From Lachnospiraceae bacterium (GTDB taxonomy: Bacteria; Bacillota; Clostridia; Lachnospirales; Lachnospiraceae): 64,000 bases of DNA. The translations under genes were made by a program, and so were the position numbers. Location of the stretch: contig JAFQZU010000026.1 in the NCBI GenBank assembly GCA_017405805.1, positions 1 to 64,000 of the forward strand. The letters run 5' to 3'. The notes under the pieces were generated by a model, which searched no databases, was not told the origin of the DNA, and saw only the letters and a list, made by a program, of their open reading frames with translations. Shown here in pieces: positions 25,955 through 34,584 of the stretch. The number at the start of each line of letters is the position of its first letter. Within the stretch, counting starts at the first letter, position 1.

Positions 25955-26726
25955 TCCTTACAAGGTTCTCGGCGTCTCGCGGGACGCCACGGACGATGAG
26001 GTGAAAAAAGCATACAGAACCCTCAGCAAGAAATATCACCCTGACGCCAATGTAAACAATCCCAACCGCGAGAAGGCGGAGGAGATGTTCAAGCTGGTAC
26101 AGGAAGCGTATCAGCAGATCATGTACGAGCGGCAGCACCCCTATGCCTCTGCCGGCGGCCCGGGCGGGTACGGCAGCGGTACGCAGGGCGGATACGGCGG
26201 ACAGCAGGGATACGGCGGCCCGCAGTACGCCAACGATCCGGAGGAATTCTTCAATCAGTTCTTCAGCGGCGCGTTCGGCGGCGCCTATTACGGCGGACAG
26301 CAGGGCGGCCATGGCTACGGACAGCAGACCCAGCGCCAGGAGAGCGAAGAATCCATGCATCTGCGCGCGGCGGCCAACTATATCCGCAGCGGGCACTATC
26401 GCGAAGCCCTCAACGTCCTTTCCGGCATACAGGACCACAGCTCCATGTGGTACTACTACAGCGCCATCGCCAATTCCGGGCTCGGGAACAACGTCGCGGC
26501 TCTGGATCACGCGAAAATGGCCTTGCAGATGGAGCCCGACAACTACATGTACCAGAACCTGGTCAACCGGCTGCAGTCCGGAAGCCAGTGGTATCAGCGC
26601 CAGAGCAGCCCCTATCAGGTCCGCAACACCGGCGGGGAGTGGTGCATGCGCATGATCCTGCTCAATCTCTTCCTCAACTTCTGCTGCGGGGGCGGCGGGC
26701 TTTGCTGCGGGCGGTATCCCTACTAA
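25947..26726 (+). CDS. J-domain (DnaJ-like) protein with TPR-like region
   Basis: A 259-residue co-chaperone. Residues 1-65 are a J domain with the HPD tripeptide at 31-33 ([10 protein letters not shown]). A Gly/Tyr/Gln-rich linker follows (about 70-135). Residues ~140-205 resemble tetratricopeptide helices ([36 protein letters not shown]). A Cys/Gly-rich hydrophobic C terminus ([12 protein letters not shown]) may contact the membrane or be acylated. There is no zinc domain, so it is a class III J protein. It would recruit an Hsp70, not encoded in the window. Confidence 0.88.
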   Translation: MSDPYKVLGVSRDATDDEVKKAYRTLSKKYHPDANVNNPNREKAEEMFKLVQEAYQQIMYERQHPYASAGGPGGYGSGTQGGYGGQQGYGGPQYANDPEEFFNQFFSGAFGGAYYGGQQGGHGYGQQTQRQESEESMHLRAAANYIRSGHYREALNVLSGIQDHSSMWYYYSAIANSGLGNNVAALDHAKMALQMEPDNYMYQNLVNRLQSGSQWYQRQSSPYQVRNTGGEWCMRMILLNLFLNFCCGGGGLCCGRYPY

Positions 26727-26740
26727 CTACATGAATTAAA

Positions 26741-26765
26741 GGGACTGCCGCGGCAGTCCCTTTTT
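26741..26765 (+). terminator. Intrinsic terminator of the zinc-ribbon/DUF5685/J-domain operon
   Basis: Perfect 20-bp palindrome (26741-26760) followed by TTTTT, 14 nt past the stop codon. Confidence 0.9.
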
Positions 26766-26783
26766 CAATCATATTTCCTTTGT

Positions 26784-26842
26784 GGCATACATAAGCGCCG
26801 CAGGGTTTTAAGTGGTCACGGCCCAAGGCGCTTATGTATGCC
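26784..26842. repeat. 16-bp inverted repeat
   Basis: GGCATACATAAGCGCC (26784-26799) and its exact complement (26827-26842) enclose a 27-nt loop. It lies between convergent genes, 7 nt beyond the SEC-C gene stop. No T run follows, so it is not a classical terminator; it may stabilise or end the leftward transcript. Confidence 0.7.
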
Positions 26843-26849
26843 GCCCATA

Positions 26850-27356
26850 TTATTTATTCCGCCCATGACACTTCTTATACTTCTTCCCGCTCCCGCAAGG
26901 GCACGGATCATTGGGATAGATCTTCGCTTCCTTGATCACCGTACCGGACTTCTTCTGTTCCGTATACAGCTCTTTCCTCTTGGCCTCGTCAAAAATCTCC
27001 TCCCACTCGGGCAGGCCGTACAGCCAGTCCGCGCCGGCGCCTACCATGTTCTTGTAAAGGAGCTCCTTGTCAAAGCCGAGGTTGACCTCCGTATCCTCCT
27101 CCATCTCCTCGATGGGGTTGGGATTCTTCAAAGAATCGTTGATGCCATCCAGAAAACCGGTCATCGTCATGATGTCGATGCCGTACTTCTCCGCAAGGCC
27201 CTTGACCGTTCCTGTCACCACATCGTCCGGCGTTTTAAGGAGTTCCGCGTAGATATTCTTTTCCTTTTCGAAATAGTCCTTCCACAGGCGCTGAAGATCT
27301 CCCTTGTTTGCCTTCTCGTCATAAGCCTTTGCACGCCACTGTTCCAGTAATGCCAT
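26850..27356 (-). CDS. SEC-C motif protein
   Basis: A 168-residue acidic, helical protein ending in a SEC-C zinc motif ([20 protein letters not shown]), the same metal-binding tail as at the end of SecA. The rest has no recognised domain. Such proteins are common single genes in Clostridia, and some associate with ribosomes or SecB-like factors; the role here is unknown. The start [10 protein letters not shown] has AGGCGGAGAAA upstream. It is transcribed alone from a likely promoter with a -10 at 27448-27453. Confidence 0.85.
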   Translation of the reverse strand: MALLEQWRAKAYDEKANKGDLQRLWKDYFEKEKNIYAELLKTPDDVVTGTVKGLAEKYGIDIMTMTGFLDGINDSLKNPNPIEEMEEDTEVNLGFDKELLYKNMVGAGADWLYGLPEWEEIFDEAKRKELYTEQKKSGTVIKEAKIYPNDPCPCGSGKKYKKCHGRNK

Positions 27357-27475
27357 AATATGTTTCTCCGCCTTTCGTCATTTGTTTTTTCTAAATAACG
27401 CTGCCGTCACATTCCGTCGACAGGGGCCTCTTTCAGGGCCAATCTGTAGTATATCATATCTTACGGCTTTTCGCT

Positions 27476-28693
27476 TCACATTTTTGCGATCCTGCGCATG
27501 GCTTCCACCGAGTTCTCGTAGGAGCCGAAGGCCGTGAGCCGGAAATAGTGCTCTCCCGCAGGGCCGAAACCGCTTCCGGGCGTCCCCACCACATTCGCGT
27601 CGGCAAGAAGATGGTCGAAAAACGCCCAGCTGGTCATATCTCCCGGGGTCCGAAGCCAGATGTAAGGCGAGTTGACGCCGCCGTATACTTCATAGCCCAT
27701 CTCCGCAAGGCTTTCCCTTATAAAACGGGCATTTTTCATATATCCTTCGATGATCTGCCTGACCTGTGCCTTCCCTTCCGGACTGTACACCGCCTCCCCG
27801 GCCCGCTGTACGATATAGGGCGCGCCGTTGTATTTGGTTCCGTGCCGCCTAGCCCAGAGCGGGTGCAGGGCGTGCCCGCTGCGGTCGCAGAGGTCCTTTG
27901 GAATGACCGTGGTCCCAAGGCGCAGGCCCGTAAATCCCGCGTTCTTGGAAAAAGAGCGCAGCTCGATCGCGCAGGTCCTCGCCCCCTCGCACTCATAGAT
28001 GGTGTGCGGGATATTCTCCTCGGAGATATAGGCCTCGTAAGCGCTGTCATAGAGGATGACTGCCCCGACCCGGTTGGCGTAATCCACCCAGGCCTGCAGA
28101 CTGTCCCTCGACATGGCCGCACCGGTCGGATTGTTGGGCGAGCACAGATAGATCATATCCGGCGTCTCATCGGGAAAGTCCGGCGTGAACCCGTTCTGCG
28201 CCGTGCAGGGCATATAGATCACATTGCTCCAGCTCTGCGTGTCGGGATCGTAGGTGCCCGTGCGCCCCGCCATGACGTTGGAATCCACATAGACCGGATA
28301 GACCGGATCACAGACCGCGATTTTGCACTCCGGGGCAAAGATTTCCTGGATATTTGCGGAATCGCTTTTGGCGCCGTCGGAGATAAAGATCTCATCCGCT
28401 CCGATGTCACAGCCCCTCGCGGCGTAATCCTCCTTCGCCATGATCTCCCGCAGGAAACTGTATCCCAGATCCGGCGCGTACCCGCGGAAGGTCTCCGCAT
28501 GGGCCTGCTCCTCCACTGCCTTGTGCAGGGCATCGATGACGGCGCCGGGCAGCGGCTGCGTCACGTCTCCGATCCCGAGCCGTATGATAGAGGCCTCGGG
28601 ATGGGCGTCTGTATACGCCTTTGTTTTCTTTGCGATCGTAGAAAACAGATAACTCCCGGGCAGTTTCAGGTACTCCTCATTTGCCTTGAACAT
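27476..28693 (-). CDS. dapL: LL-diaminopimelate aminotransferase
   Basis: A 405-residue PLP enzyme converting tetrahydrodipicolinate directly to LL-diaminopimelate with glutamate as amino donor, bypassing acyl-blocked intermediates of lysine and peptidoglycan synthesis. Motifs: KLPGSYLFSTIAKK, RLGIGDVTQPLP, the CSPNNPTGAAMS loop, and the PLP lysine in RSFSKNAGFTGLRLG. The start MFKANEEYL follows GGGAGAG and overlaps the dapF stop by 17 bp. Together with dapF it makes meso-DAP. Confidence 0.95.
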   Translation of the reverse strand: MFKANEEYLKLPGSYLFSTIAKKTKAYTDAHPEASIIRLGIGDVTQPLPGAVIDALHKAVEEQAHAETFRGYAPDLGYSFLREIMAKEDYAARGCDIGADEIFISDGAKSDSANIQEIFAPECKIAVCDPVYPVYVDSNVMAGRTGTYDPDTQSWSNVIYMPCTAQNGFTPDFPDETPDMIYLCSPNNPTGAAMSRDSLQAWVDYANRVGAVILYDSAYEAYISEENIPHTIYECEGARTCAIELRSFSKNAGFTGLRLGTTVIPKDLCDRSGHALHPLWARRHGTKYNGAPYIVQRAGEAVYSPEGKAQVRQIIEGYMKNARFIRESLAEMGYEVYGGVNSPYIWLRTPGDMTSWAFFDHLLADANVVGTPGSGFGPAGEHYFRLTAFGSYENSVEAMRRIAKM

Positions 28694-29564
28694 ATTCGAT
28701 CTCTCCCTCAAAGACCGTTGATGCTGGCCCTGTCATCCAGATGATATTCTGCTGTCTGTCCCAGTAAATCTCGAGTTCTCCTCCAAGAACTTCCACCGTC
28801 ACGCGCTCCTGTGTGCGCCCGTTCAGAACACATGCGGCCGCTGTGGCGCAGCACCCGGTTCCGCAGGCGAGCGTCTCGCCGCTCCCTCTCTCCCAGACGC
28901 GCATTTTCACGCGGTCCCGGGAGAGGACCTGTACGAATTCCGTGTTGATCCTGGCCGGAAATGCGGGATGGTTTTCAAAGTGCGGCCCGATCTCCTCAAG
29001 CGGGAAGGAGGCCGTATCGTCCACGAAGACGACAGCGTGGGGATTGCCCATGGACACGCAGGTCACGTCCCATTTTCTTCCTGCCGCTTCCATCGGCGCG
29101 GCGATCAGCATGTCCTCCTCTGCCGCCGTGCCTTTCCCGATGAACCGGGCCGGGTCGGCCGGCACCAGCTCCGCCTTCAGGATGGGCGCCCCCATATCCA
29201 CGCGGACGCGAAAATCATCCGGCGCCGTCGATTCCAGGGTGATGTGGTGTACGACCCCGAAGCTCTCGATGGCAATCTCCCGGTTCTTCGTCAGCCCGTG
29301 CTCATAGACGAAGCGGGCGACGCACCGGATGCCGTTCCCGCACATCTCTCCGCGGGAACCGTCAGCGTTGTACATTTCCATCTCAAAATCGGCCTTTTCA
29401 GAGGGGTTGACAAAGATCACGCCGTCCCCGCCGATCCCGAAATGTCTGTCGCTGAACCGGCGCACCAGCGCGGGCTTTTCCTCCTGCGGCACAGCGTTGG
29501 TAAATCCGCTGATATAGACGTAGTCGTTTCCGCAGCCTTCCATTTTGGTAAATGTGATGCGCAT
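28677..29564 (-). CDS. dapF: Diaminopimelate epimerase
   Basis: A 295-residue cofactor-free epimerase turning LL-DAP into meso-DAP for lysine and peptidoglycan. Both catalytic cysteines are present: Cys75 in GEMCGNGIRC and the second in ETLACGTGCCA near residue 236. The N-terminal FTKMEGCGNDYVYI is the family signature. It overlaps dapL downstream and follows a methyltransferase gene by 12 nt in the same leftward operon. Confidence 0.95.
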   Translation of the reverse strand: MRITFTKMEGCGNDYVYISGFTNAVPQEEKPALVRRFSDRHFGIGGDGVIFVNPSEKADFEMEMYNADGSRGEMCGNGIRCVARFVYEHGLTKNREIAIESFGVVHHITLESTAPDDFRVRVDMGAPILKAELVPADPARFIGKGTAAEEDMLIAAPMEAAGRKWDVTCVSMGNPHAVVFVDDTASFPLEEIGPHFENHPAFPARINTEFVQVLSRDRVKMRVWERGSGETLACGTGCCATAAACVLNGRTQERVTVEVLGGELEIYWDRQQNIIWMTGPASTVFEGEIEYVQGK

Positions 29565-29576
29565 GGATCCAGCCTC

Positions 29577-30386
29577 CTATTTTCGCACGACCGCACGGAT
29601 CCTCTGTGTGCTCTTCGTCACTCTCCTGTGCGTGTCGCTGTCTTTTGCCTCCAGCCATGTCAGTCCCGCTTCCTCGGCAGTCGCGCGGACCTCCTCCAGG
29701 GTCAGGCCCCTCTGTCTGTGGACCTCTTCGTACTTTCTGTAAAGGCGGTTCTTCTCGTCCTCCAGCACAAAGACGGACAGATCGTACTCATTGATGCCCG
29801 TCTCTTCATCGAAGTGATTGTACCAGATGAAGGAGCAGTCCTCCCGGTCCTCGGCGATGGTGTTTTCCCCGATGATATCCCTGTATAAATGAAGCGTCTT
29901 GAAGTCAAAAATGAAGATGCCGCCGGGGTACAGGAATGTGCGGATCCTGTCAAACAGCGCCTTGAGGTCGCCGGGCTCCGTCAGGTAGTTGATGCTGTCG
30001 CCCGTGCTCAGAAAGGTCCCCGCCGTGCCGTAGAGCTCGAATTCCCTCATATCCTGGCACAGATACAGGGTCCTGTGTCCCATTTTGTCGCGGCGCTCGA
30101 GAGCCAGCGAGAGCATCTCCTCCGACAGGTCGATCCCCATCATGTCGTAGCCCCTGTCCACCATCAGCTCGGTCAGTCTGCCCGTACCGCACCCCAGGTC
30201 CACCACAAGGTTTCTCTCCGAGGCAAGCAGGACGTCCTCCTCCGAGACCGGTTTCTTCCCGGGTCCGCCCACGCCGTATTTCCTGATCAGCGCGTCCGCC
30301 TGCTCCGCCCAGTCCTCGTAGTCCAGATCATCCATGAATGTGTCATACACACTGGCAAAGCCTCTGTAGCTCTCGTAATTATCCAT
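29577..30386 (-). CDS. Class I SAM-dependent methyltransferase
   Basis: A 269-residue cytoplasmic protein with SAM motif I VVDLGCGTGRLTELM, motif II region YDMMGIDLSEEML and FLSTGDSINYLTEPGDL. This YbaJ/UbiE-like type methylates small molecules or unknown acceptors; the substrate is not predictable. An unusual ~25-residue insert (GGPGKKPVSEEDVLLASERN) precedes motif I. It sits in the dap operon. Confidence 0.85.
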   Translation of the reverse strand: MDNYESYRGFASVYDTFMDDLDYEDWAEQADALIRKYGVGGPGKKPVSEEDVLLASERNLVVDLGCGTGRLTELMVDRGYDMMGIDLSEEMLSLALERRDKMGHRTLYLCQDMREFELYGTAGTFLSTGDSINYLTEPGDLKALFDRIRTFLYPGGIFIFDFKTLHLYRDIIGENTIAEDREDCSFIWYNHFDEETGINEYDLSVFVLEDEKNRLYRKYEEVHRQRGLTLEEVRATAEEAGLTWLEAKDSDTHRRVTKSTQRIRAVVRK

Positions 30387-30402
30387 TGTTTCCTCACATG
30401 CC

Positions 30403-30900
30403 TCAGACCAGTCTCGCGAGCAGTCCGTAGGACAGGATCGACATGATCACCGTCGCCATCAGGACGCCCAAAAAGATCGCCAGCAGCGCTTTTTTAAATT
30501 CCACCTGCATGAGCTTGGCCAGAAGAGAGCCGGTCCAGCCTCCCGTCCCGGGAAGCGGGATGCCCACAAAGAGCATGAGTCCCAAAAACTCTCCGTTCTC
30601 CAGCGCCTGGCTCCGGTTCAGGGCCCGCGCCTCCATGCGCTCGACGAACCCTCTCGTCAGCTTGTATCTTCTCATCAGGTTAAATATTTTGTCGATGAAA
30701 AGAAGCAGGAAGGGGATCGGCAGAAGATTTCCGATCACACACAGCGGAATGGCCTGTACGATGTCCACGTTCAGGAGGGCCGAGACGATCAGGCCGCCCC
30801 TGCACTCCAGGATCGGCATCATGGAAACGATGAAGACGACGGCCTTGGCCGAGATATATTTACCCAGATTTTCAGCAAACCATATTGCAAGTGATTCCAT
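30403..30900 (-). CDS. Small multidrug-export-type membrane protein (COG2426)
   Basis: A 165-residue protein with four or five membrane segments and the family motifs MMPILECRGGLIVSALL and VGIPLPGTGGWTGSLLAKLM. The family is annotated as small multidrug export proteins but little is known experimentally. The start MESLAIWF was chosen over a longer frame because AGGAAAG lies upstream. It lies between hisC and the methyltransferase gene. Confidence 0.85.
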   Translation of the reverse strand: MESLAIWFAENLGKYISAKAVVFIVSMMPILECRGGLIVSALLNVDIVQAIPLCVIGNLLPIPFLLLFIDKIFNLMRRYKLTRGFVERMEARALNRSQALENGEFLGLMLFVGIPLPGTGGWTGSLLAKLMQVEFKKALLAIFLGVLMATVIMSILSYGLLARLV

Positions 30901-30936
30901 AAGTTGTGTTTCTTTCCTGTAGATGTAACAAATCAA

Positions 30937-32022
30937 TCAGAGGATTTCCTCCAGCACGCGCACCACTTCCTTCATCTGTTCCGGCCGCCCTATGGTGATC
31001 CGCAGATAGTCGCTGATGCCCGGCTGTGCGAAATGGCGCACCAGGATGCCGTTTGCGCGCAGTTTCTGCAGGAGCTCCTCCCCCGTGTGTGCGGGGTGCT
31101 TTGCAAAGACGAAATTGGCGCGTGACTGCGGGTGGACAAATCCCAGTCTGTCCAGCTCTCCCGAAAACCACTCCCTCGTCTTTGCGATCTTCTCCGTAGT
31201 TTCCCTGAAATAGACTTCGTCCTTTACGGACGCCGTCCCCATCAGGATCGAGGGTCTTCCCAGCGTATAGGAGTTGAAGGAGAACTTCACGTCCTTGAGA
31301 AAACCAATCAGTTTCTCGTTTCCCACCGCGTAGCCGATCCGCAGCCCCGCCATGGAGCGGGATTTGGAGAAGGTCTGCACGATGAGCAGGTTGTCATATT
31401 TTTCCAGAAGCGGGAGCGCGCTTTCCGCGCCAAAATCGACGTAGGCCTCGTCCACGATCACCACGCAGGCCGGATTGGCCTGCAGGATTGCCTCGATGTC
31501 CGCTTGGGGCGCCTCCACGCCGGTCGGCGCATTGGGGTTGGGCAGGATAATGCCCGCGAGTTCCCCGTCCTCCGGCCCGGCTTTAAAAGCGGCCGGATCG
31601 ATCCGCATGTCCTGTGTGAGGGGGACCGTCCTGTAGGGAATGCGGTACAGGGAGGCCCACACCTTGTAGAAGGAATAGGTGATATCCGGGAAAAGGAGCG
31701 TGCCGCCGCCGCAGAAAAACGTCATAAAGGAAAGCGCCAGGACGTCGTCCGAGCCGACCCCGACAAAAATGCGGCTGCTGTCCACGTGCAGGTACTGCGC
31801 CAGCGCATCCACGAGCGCTGTGGCGTCCATGTCGGGATAGAGCCTGAGCAGGTCTGCCTCCTCCGCAAGCTGCTCCATTGCCTCCCGCACCTTCTCCGAG
31901 GGCGGATAGGGATTCTCATTGGTATTGAGCTTGATGATATTGGCGTCTTTAGGCTGCTCGCCCGCCACGTAGGGCACGACTTTTCTGACCTTATCTTCCC
32001 ATGTTCTGTTCTTAGCTGCCAT
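30937..32022 (-). CDS. hisC: Histidinol-phosphate aminotransferase
   Basis: A 361-residue PLP enzyme of the HisC family: NENPYPPSEKV near the N terminus, NPNAPTGVEAP, VDEAYVDFG and the PLP lysine in TFSKSRSMAGLRIG. It transaminates imidazole acetol phosphate in histidine synthesis and may also serve aromatic amino acids. Other his genes are not nearby. The start has only a weak ribosome site. It follows the ABC transporter genes by 35 nt in the same direction. Confidence 0.9.
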   Translation of the reverse strand: MAAKNRTWEDKVRKVVPYVAGEQPKDANIIKLNTNENPYPPSEKVREAMEQLAEEADLLRLYPDMDATALVDALAQYLHVDSSRIFVGVGSDDVLALSFMTFFCGGGTLLFPDITYSFYKVWASLYRIPYRTVPLTQDMRIDPAAFKAGPEDGELAGIILPNPNAPTGVEAPQADIEAILQANPACVVIVDEAYVDFGAESALPLLEKYDNLLIVQTFSKSRSMAGLRIGYAVGNEKLIGFLKDVKFSFNSYTLGRPSILMGTASVKDEVYFRETTEKIAKTREWFSGELDRLGFVHPQSRANFVFAKHPAHTGEELLQKLRANGILVRHFAQPGISDYLRITIGRPEQMKEVVRVLEEIL

Positions 32023-32057
32023 AGCTTATGCACCACTTCTGAAATTAAATGACTCTT

Positions 32058-32780
32058 TTACAGCACTTTGGACAGGAAGTCCTGGAGCCTGGGATCCTTC
32101 GGATTGGAGAAGAATTCCTGCGGCTCGTTCTCCTCTTTGATCACGCCCTCGTCCATGAAGAGGACCTTGGTCGCCACTTCTCTCGCGAAGCCCATCTCGT
32201 GGGTGACGACCACCATGGTCATCCCCTCTTCGGCCAGCTCCTTCATGACCTCCAGCACCTCCCCGACCATCTCGGGATCCAGCGCCGACGTCGGCTCGTC
32301 AAAAAGCATCACTTCCGGATTCATGGCCAGCGAGCGCACGATCGCGATCCTCTGTTTCTGTCCGCCGGAGAGCTGGGCGGGATAGCTGTCCGCCTTGTCC
32401 TCCAGGCCCACGCGCTTTAAGAGCGCAAAGGCCTTCTCCTTCGCCTGTTCCGGCGTCATGAGCCCGAGCTTTGTGGGCGCCAGCGTGATGTTCTCCAGAA
32501 TGGTCAGGTTCGCGAACAGGTTGAAGTGCTGGAACACCATGCCCATTCTCTGCCTGAGCTTGTCTATGTTTACCTTGGGGTCCGTGACGCAGTCATTGTC
32601 CAGCCAGATCTCGCCTTCCGTGGGCACCTCCAGAAGGTTGAGGCAGCGCAGGAAAGTGGATTTGCCCGACCCGGAGGGGCCGATCACGACGATCTTCTCT
32701 CCCTTGTCGATCTCGTAGTTGATCCCGCGCAGGACGTGGTTATCTCCAAATTTCTTGTGAAGGTTCTTAACGGTTATCAC
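32058..32780 (-). CDS. Amino-acid ABC transporter, ATP-binding protein
   Basis: A 240-residue GlnQ-type ATPase: Walker [11 protein letters not shown]-loop MVFQHFNLF, signature [15 protein letters not shown], Walker [14 protein letters not shown] and switch His in VVTHEMG. Unlike the ATPase at 15100-15885, the signature is canonical. It overlaps the permease gene by 14 bp. It is the last gene of the operon begun by the lipoprotein at 33580-34452. Confidence 0.93.
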   Translation of the reverse strand: MITVKNLHKKFGDNHVLRGINYEIDKGEKIVVIGPSGSGKSTFLRCLNLLEVPTEGEIWLDNDCVTDPKVNIDKLRQRMGMVFQHFNLFANLTILENITLAPTKLGLMTPEQAKEKAFALLKRVGLEDKADSYPAQLSGGQKQRIAIVRSLAMNPEVMLFDEPTSALDPEMVGEVLEVMKELAEEGMTMVVVTHEMGFAREVATKVLFMDEGVIKEENEPQEFFSNPKDPRLQDFLSKVL

Positions 32781-33456
32781 TTTGACGCAGCCTCCTCTCC
32801 AGTCTTCCGCACAGGATCGTCAGAACTTTGATGATGACAAAATAGATCACGGCGGCACCGATCAGGGGCATGAAGGCCTCATAGGTGGCCGAAGAGATCT
32901 GATTGGCCGTACGGGTCAGGTCCGAGAGTCCCACGTAACCCACGATAGCCGTCTCCTTGAGCAGCGTAATGAACTCGTTGCACAGGGGCGGCAGCGCATT
33001 TTTGGCTGCCTGGGGCAGAATGATGTAGCGCATGGTGAGAAATCTGGAAAGCCCCAGCGAGCGGCCCGCTTCCATCTGGCCGCTGTCGACGGCGAGAATG
33101 CCGGCGCGGATGATCTCCGCCACGTACGCGCCGCTGTTGATCCCGAAGGAAAGACTGGCGACGAGAATGCCGTTTTTGACGCTCTTTAAGATGATGAACC
33201 ACATGATCATCAGCTGCAGCACGGAGGGCGTGCCGCGGATGATGTCAATGTAGATGTCCGCGATGACGCCGGAAATCCTCTTTTTCCCGTCGCGTCCGGT
33301 ATTGAGCTTCATGAGGGCGACGATGGTCCCCAGGATCACGCCGATGACCGCGGCGAAGACCGCAACCGTGATCGTGACGCCCACACCCTTAAAATACAGC
33401 TGCCAGCGGTCCTTTTCCAGGAACGCGATTGTGAACAGTCTCTTGATATCTCCCAT
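32767..33456 (-). CDS. Amino-acid ABC transporter, permease
   Basis: A 229-residue membrane protein with about five segments; motifs [18 protein letters not shown] and the EAA loop [21 protein letters not shown] are typical of the polar amino-acid family. It forms the channel with the ATPase whose gene overlaps downstream. Confidence 0.92.
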   Translation of the reverse strand: MGDIKRLFTIAFLEKDRWQLYFKGVGVTITVAVFAAVIGVILGTIVALMKLNTGRDGKKRISGVIADIYIDIIRGTPSVLQLMIMWFIILKSVKNGILVASLSFGINSGAYVAEIIRAGILAVDSGQMEAGRSLGLSRFLTMRYIILPQAAKNALPPLCNEFITLLKETAIVGYVGLSDLTRTANQISSATYEAFMPLIGAAVIYFVIIKVLTILCGRLERRLRQSDNR

Positions 33457-33482
33457 TTTGATTATCCGTTTTCCCTTTTAAA

Positions 33483-33529
33483 CTTGTATATACAAGCACT
33501 GCCAGGACGGAAGCGCACCGCCCTGGCAG
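33483..33529 (-). promoter_or_regulatory. Intercistronic hairpin and palindrome between binding protein and permease genes
   Basis: CTGCCAGG (33499-33506) pairs with CCTGGCAG (33522-33529), and the perfect 14-bp palindrome CTTGTATATACAAG (33483-33496) lies right beside it. Placement matches the hairpin at 16624-16668 in the first transporter operon, probably favouring expression of the binding protein. Confidence 0.55.
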
Positions 33530-33579
33530 CGATCGTGATGCGGACTGTTATACAGGCCTCTTGTTTCTTTCGATCGGAC

Positions 33580-34452
33580 TTACTCGTTGATGTATTCTTC
33601 GACCAGCTTGTCGAAAGTGCCGTCAGCCTTGAGCTCGGCCAGTGCACCGTTGATGGCGTCCGCAAGAGCGGTGTCGCCCTTGGGCATCGCGATGGCGTAC
33701 AGCTCGGTCTCAAAGCCGAAATCTTCGCCGGAGATGATCTTCAGATCATCGGGATACTGTGCCTGGAAGACGGCTGCGGGATTTCTGTCGATGATGACTG
33801 CTTCCACCTTGTCATTGAGCAGGTCGTTGACCGCGTCCACGCCTCTGTCGTACTGGTGGTTCTCAGCGCCCTCGATGTCCTGGATGATGAAGTCACCGGT
33901 CGTGCCGAGCTGGCAGCCCAGGCTCTTGCCCTTGAGATCATCCGCGGATGCGATGGCGGAGTCCTTCTTGACGATGACGGACTGGATCGCCTCATAGTAG
34001 GAGTCGGAGAAGTCCACGGCCTGTTTGCGCTCTTCGGTGACGGTCATGCCGGCGATGGAGACATCGATCTTGGAGCCGATTGATTCGACCAGAGAATTGA
34101 AGTTATAGCTCTCGACCACAACGTCCACGCCCAGCTTCTCGCCGATCGCGTTGATCAGGGCAATGTCAAAGCCGTCGGGGTTGCCGTCGTCGCCCATGTA
34201 CTCGAAGGGAGGGAACTCGGGGTTGGTTCCGACTGTCAGGACGCCGTCCGCAAGATACTCGCTGACTGCGCCGGCTTCTGCCGTCGGCTCCTCAGCCGCT
34301 GCCTCTTCGGTCGCCGCTTCTTCCTCCGCTGCTTCCTCGGTCTTCTCCTCTGCAGCACTGTCAGTCGAAGCCGCGCCGGAATTGCCGCCGCACGCCGCGA
34401 GAGACGCAGCGATCACACCTGCCATGATCAGTGCCATGATTTTCTTTTTCAT
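33580..34452 (-). CDS. Amino-acid ABC transporter substrate-binding lipoprotein
   Basis: A 290-residue family 3 binding protein. Lipobox SLAAC puts the lipid on Cys21; a short Glu/Ala-rich linker follows to about residue 62. Binding-domain motifs are GVLTVGTNPEFPPFEYMGDD, GFDIALINAIGEKLG, IAGMTVTEERKQAVDFSDSY and LADAINGALAELKADG. It delivers a polar amino acid to the downstream permease and ATPase. CGGAGGAAAG precedes the ATG. Confidence 0.93.
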   Translation of the reverse strand: MKKKIMALIMAGVIAASLAACGGNSGAASTDSAAEEKTEEAAEEEAATEEAAAEEPTAEAGAVSEYLADGVLTVGTNPEFPPFEYMGDDGNPDGFDIALINAIGEKLGVDVVVESYNFNSLVESIGSKIDVSIAGMTVTEERKQAVDFSDSYYEAIQSVIVKKDSAIASADDLKGKSLGCQLGTTGDFIIQDIEGAENHQYDRGVDAVNDLLNDKVEAVIIDRNPAAVFQAQYPDDLKIISGEDFGFETELYAIAMPKGDTALADAINGALAELKADGTFDKLVEEYINE

Positions 34453-34508
34453 ATTACTTTCCTCCGTGTAAATAGATCAGTTTTGTTTCGGTGAACATAA
34501 CTTCCCAT

Positions 34509-34537
34509 ATTATATGTATTTTTATGCATTATTTCAA
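34509..34537 (-). promoter_or_regulatory. Promoter of the second amino-acid ABC transporter operon
   Basis: Leftward TTGAAA (34537-34532), 17-nt spacer, TATAAT (34514-34509), about 57 nt before the lipoprotein ATG. Near-consensus. Confidence 0.7.
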
Positions 34538-34584
34538 GGCATATTAAGGCCCGCGGCGTCAAAAAAGTACCGCCCCGCCCCTGC

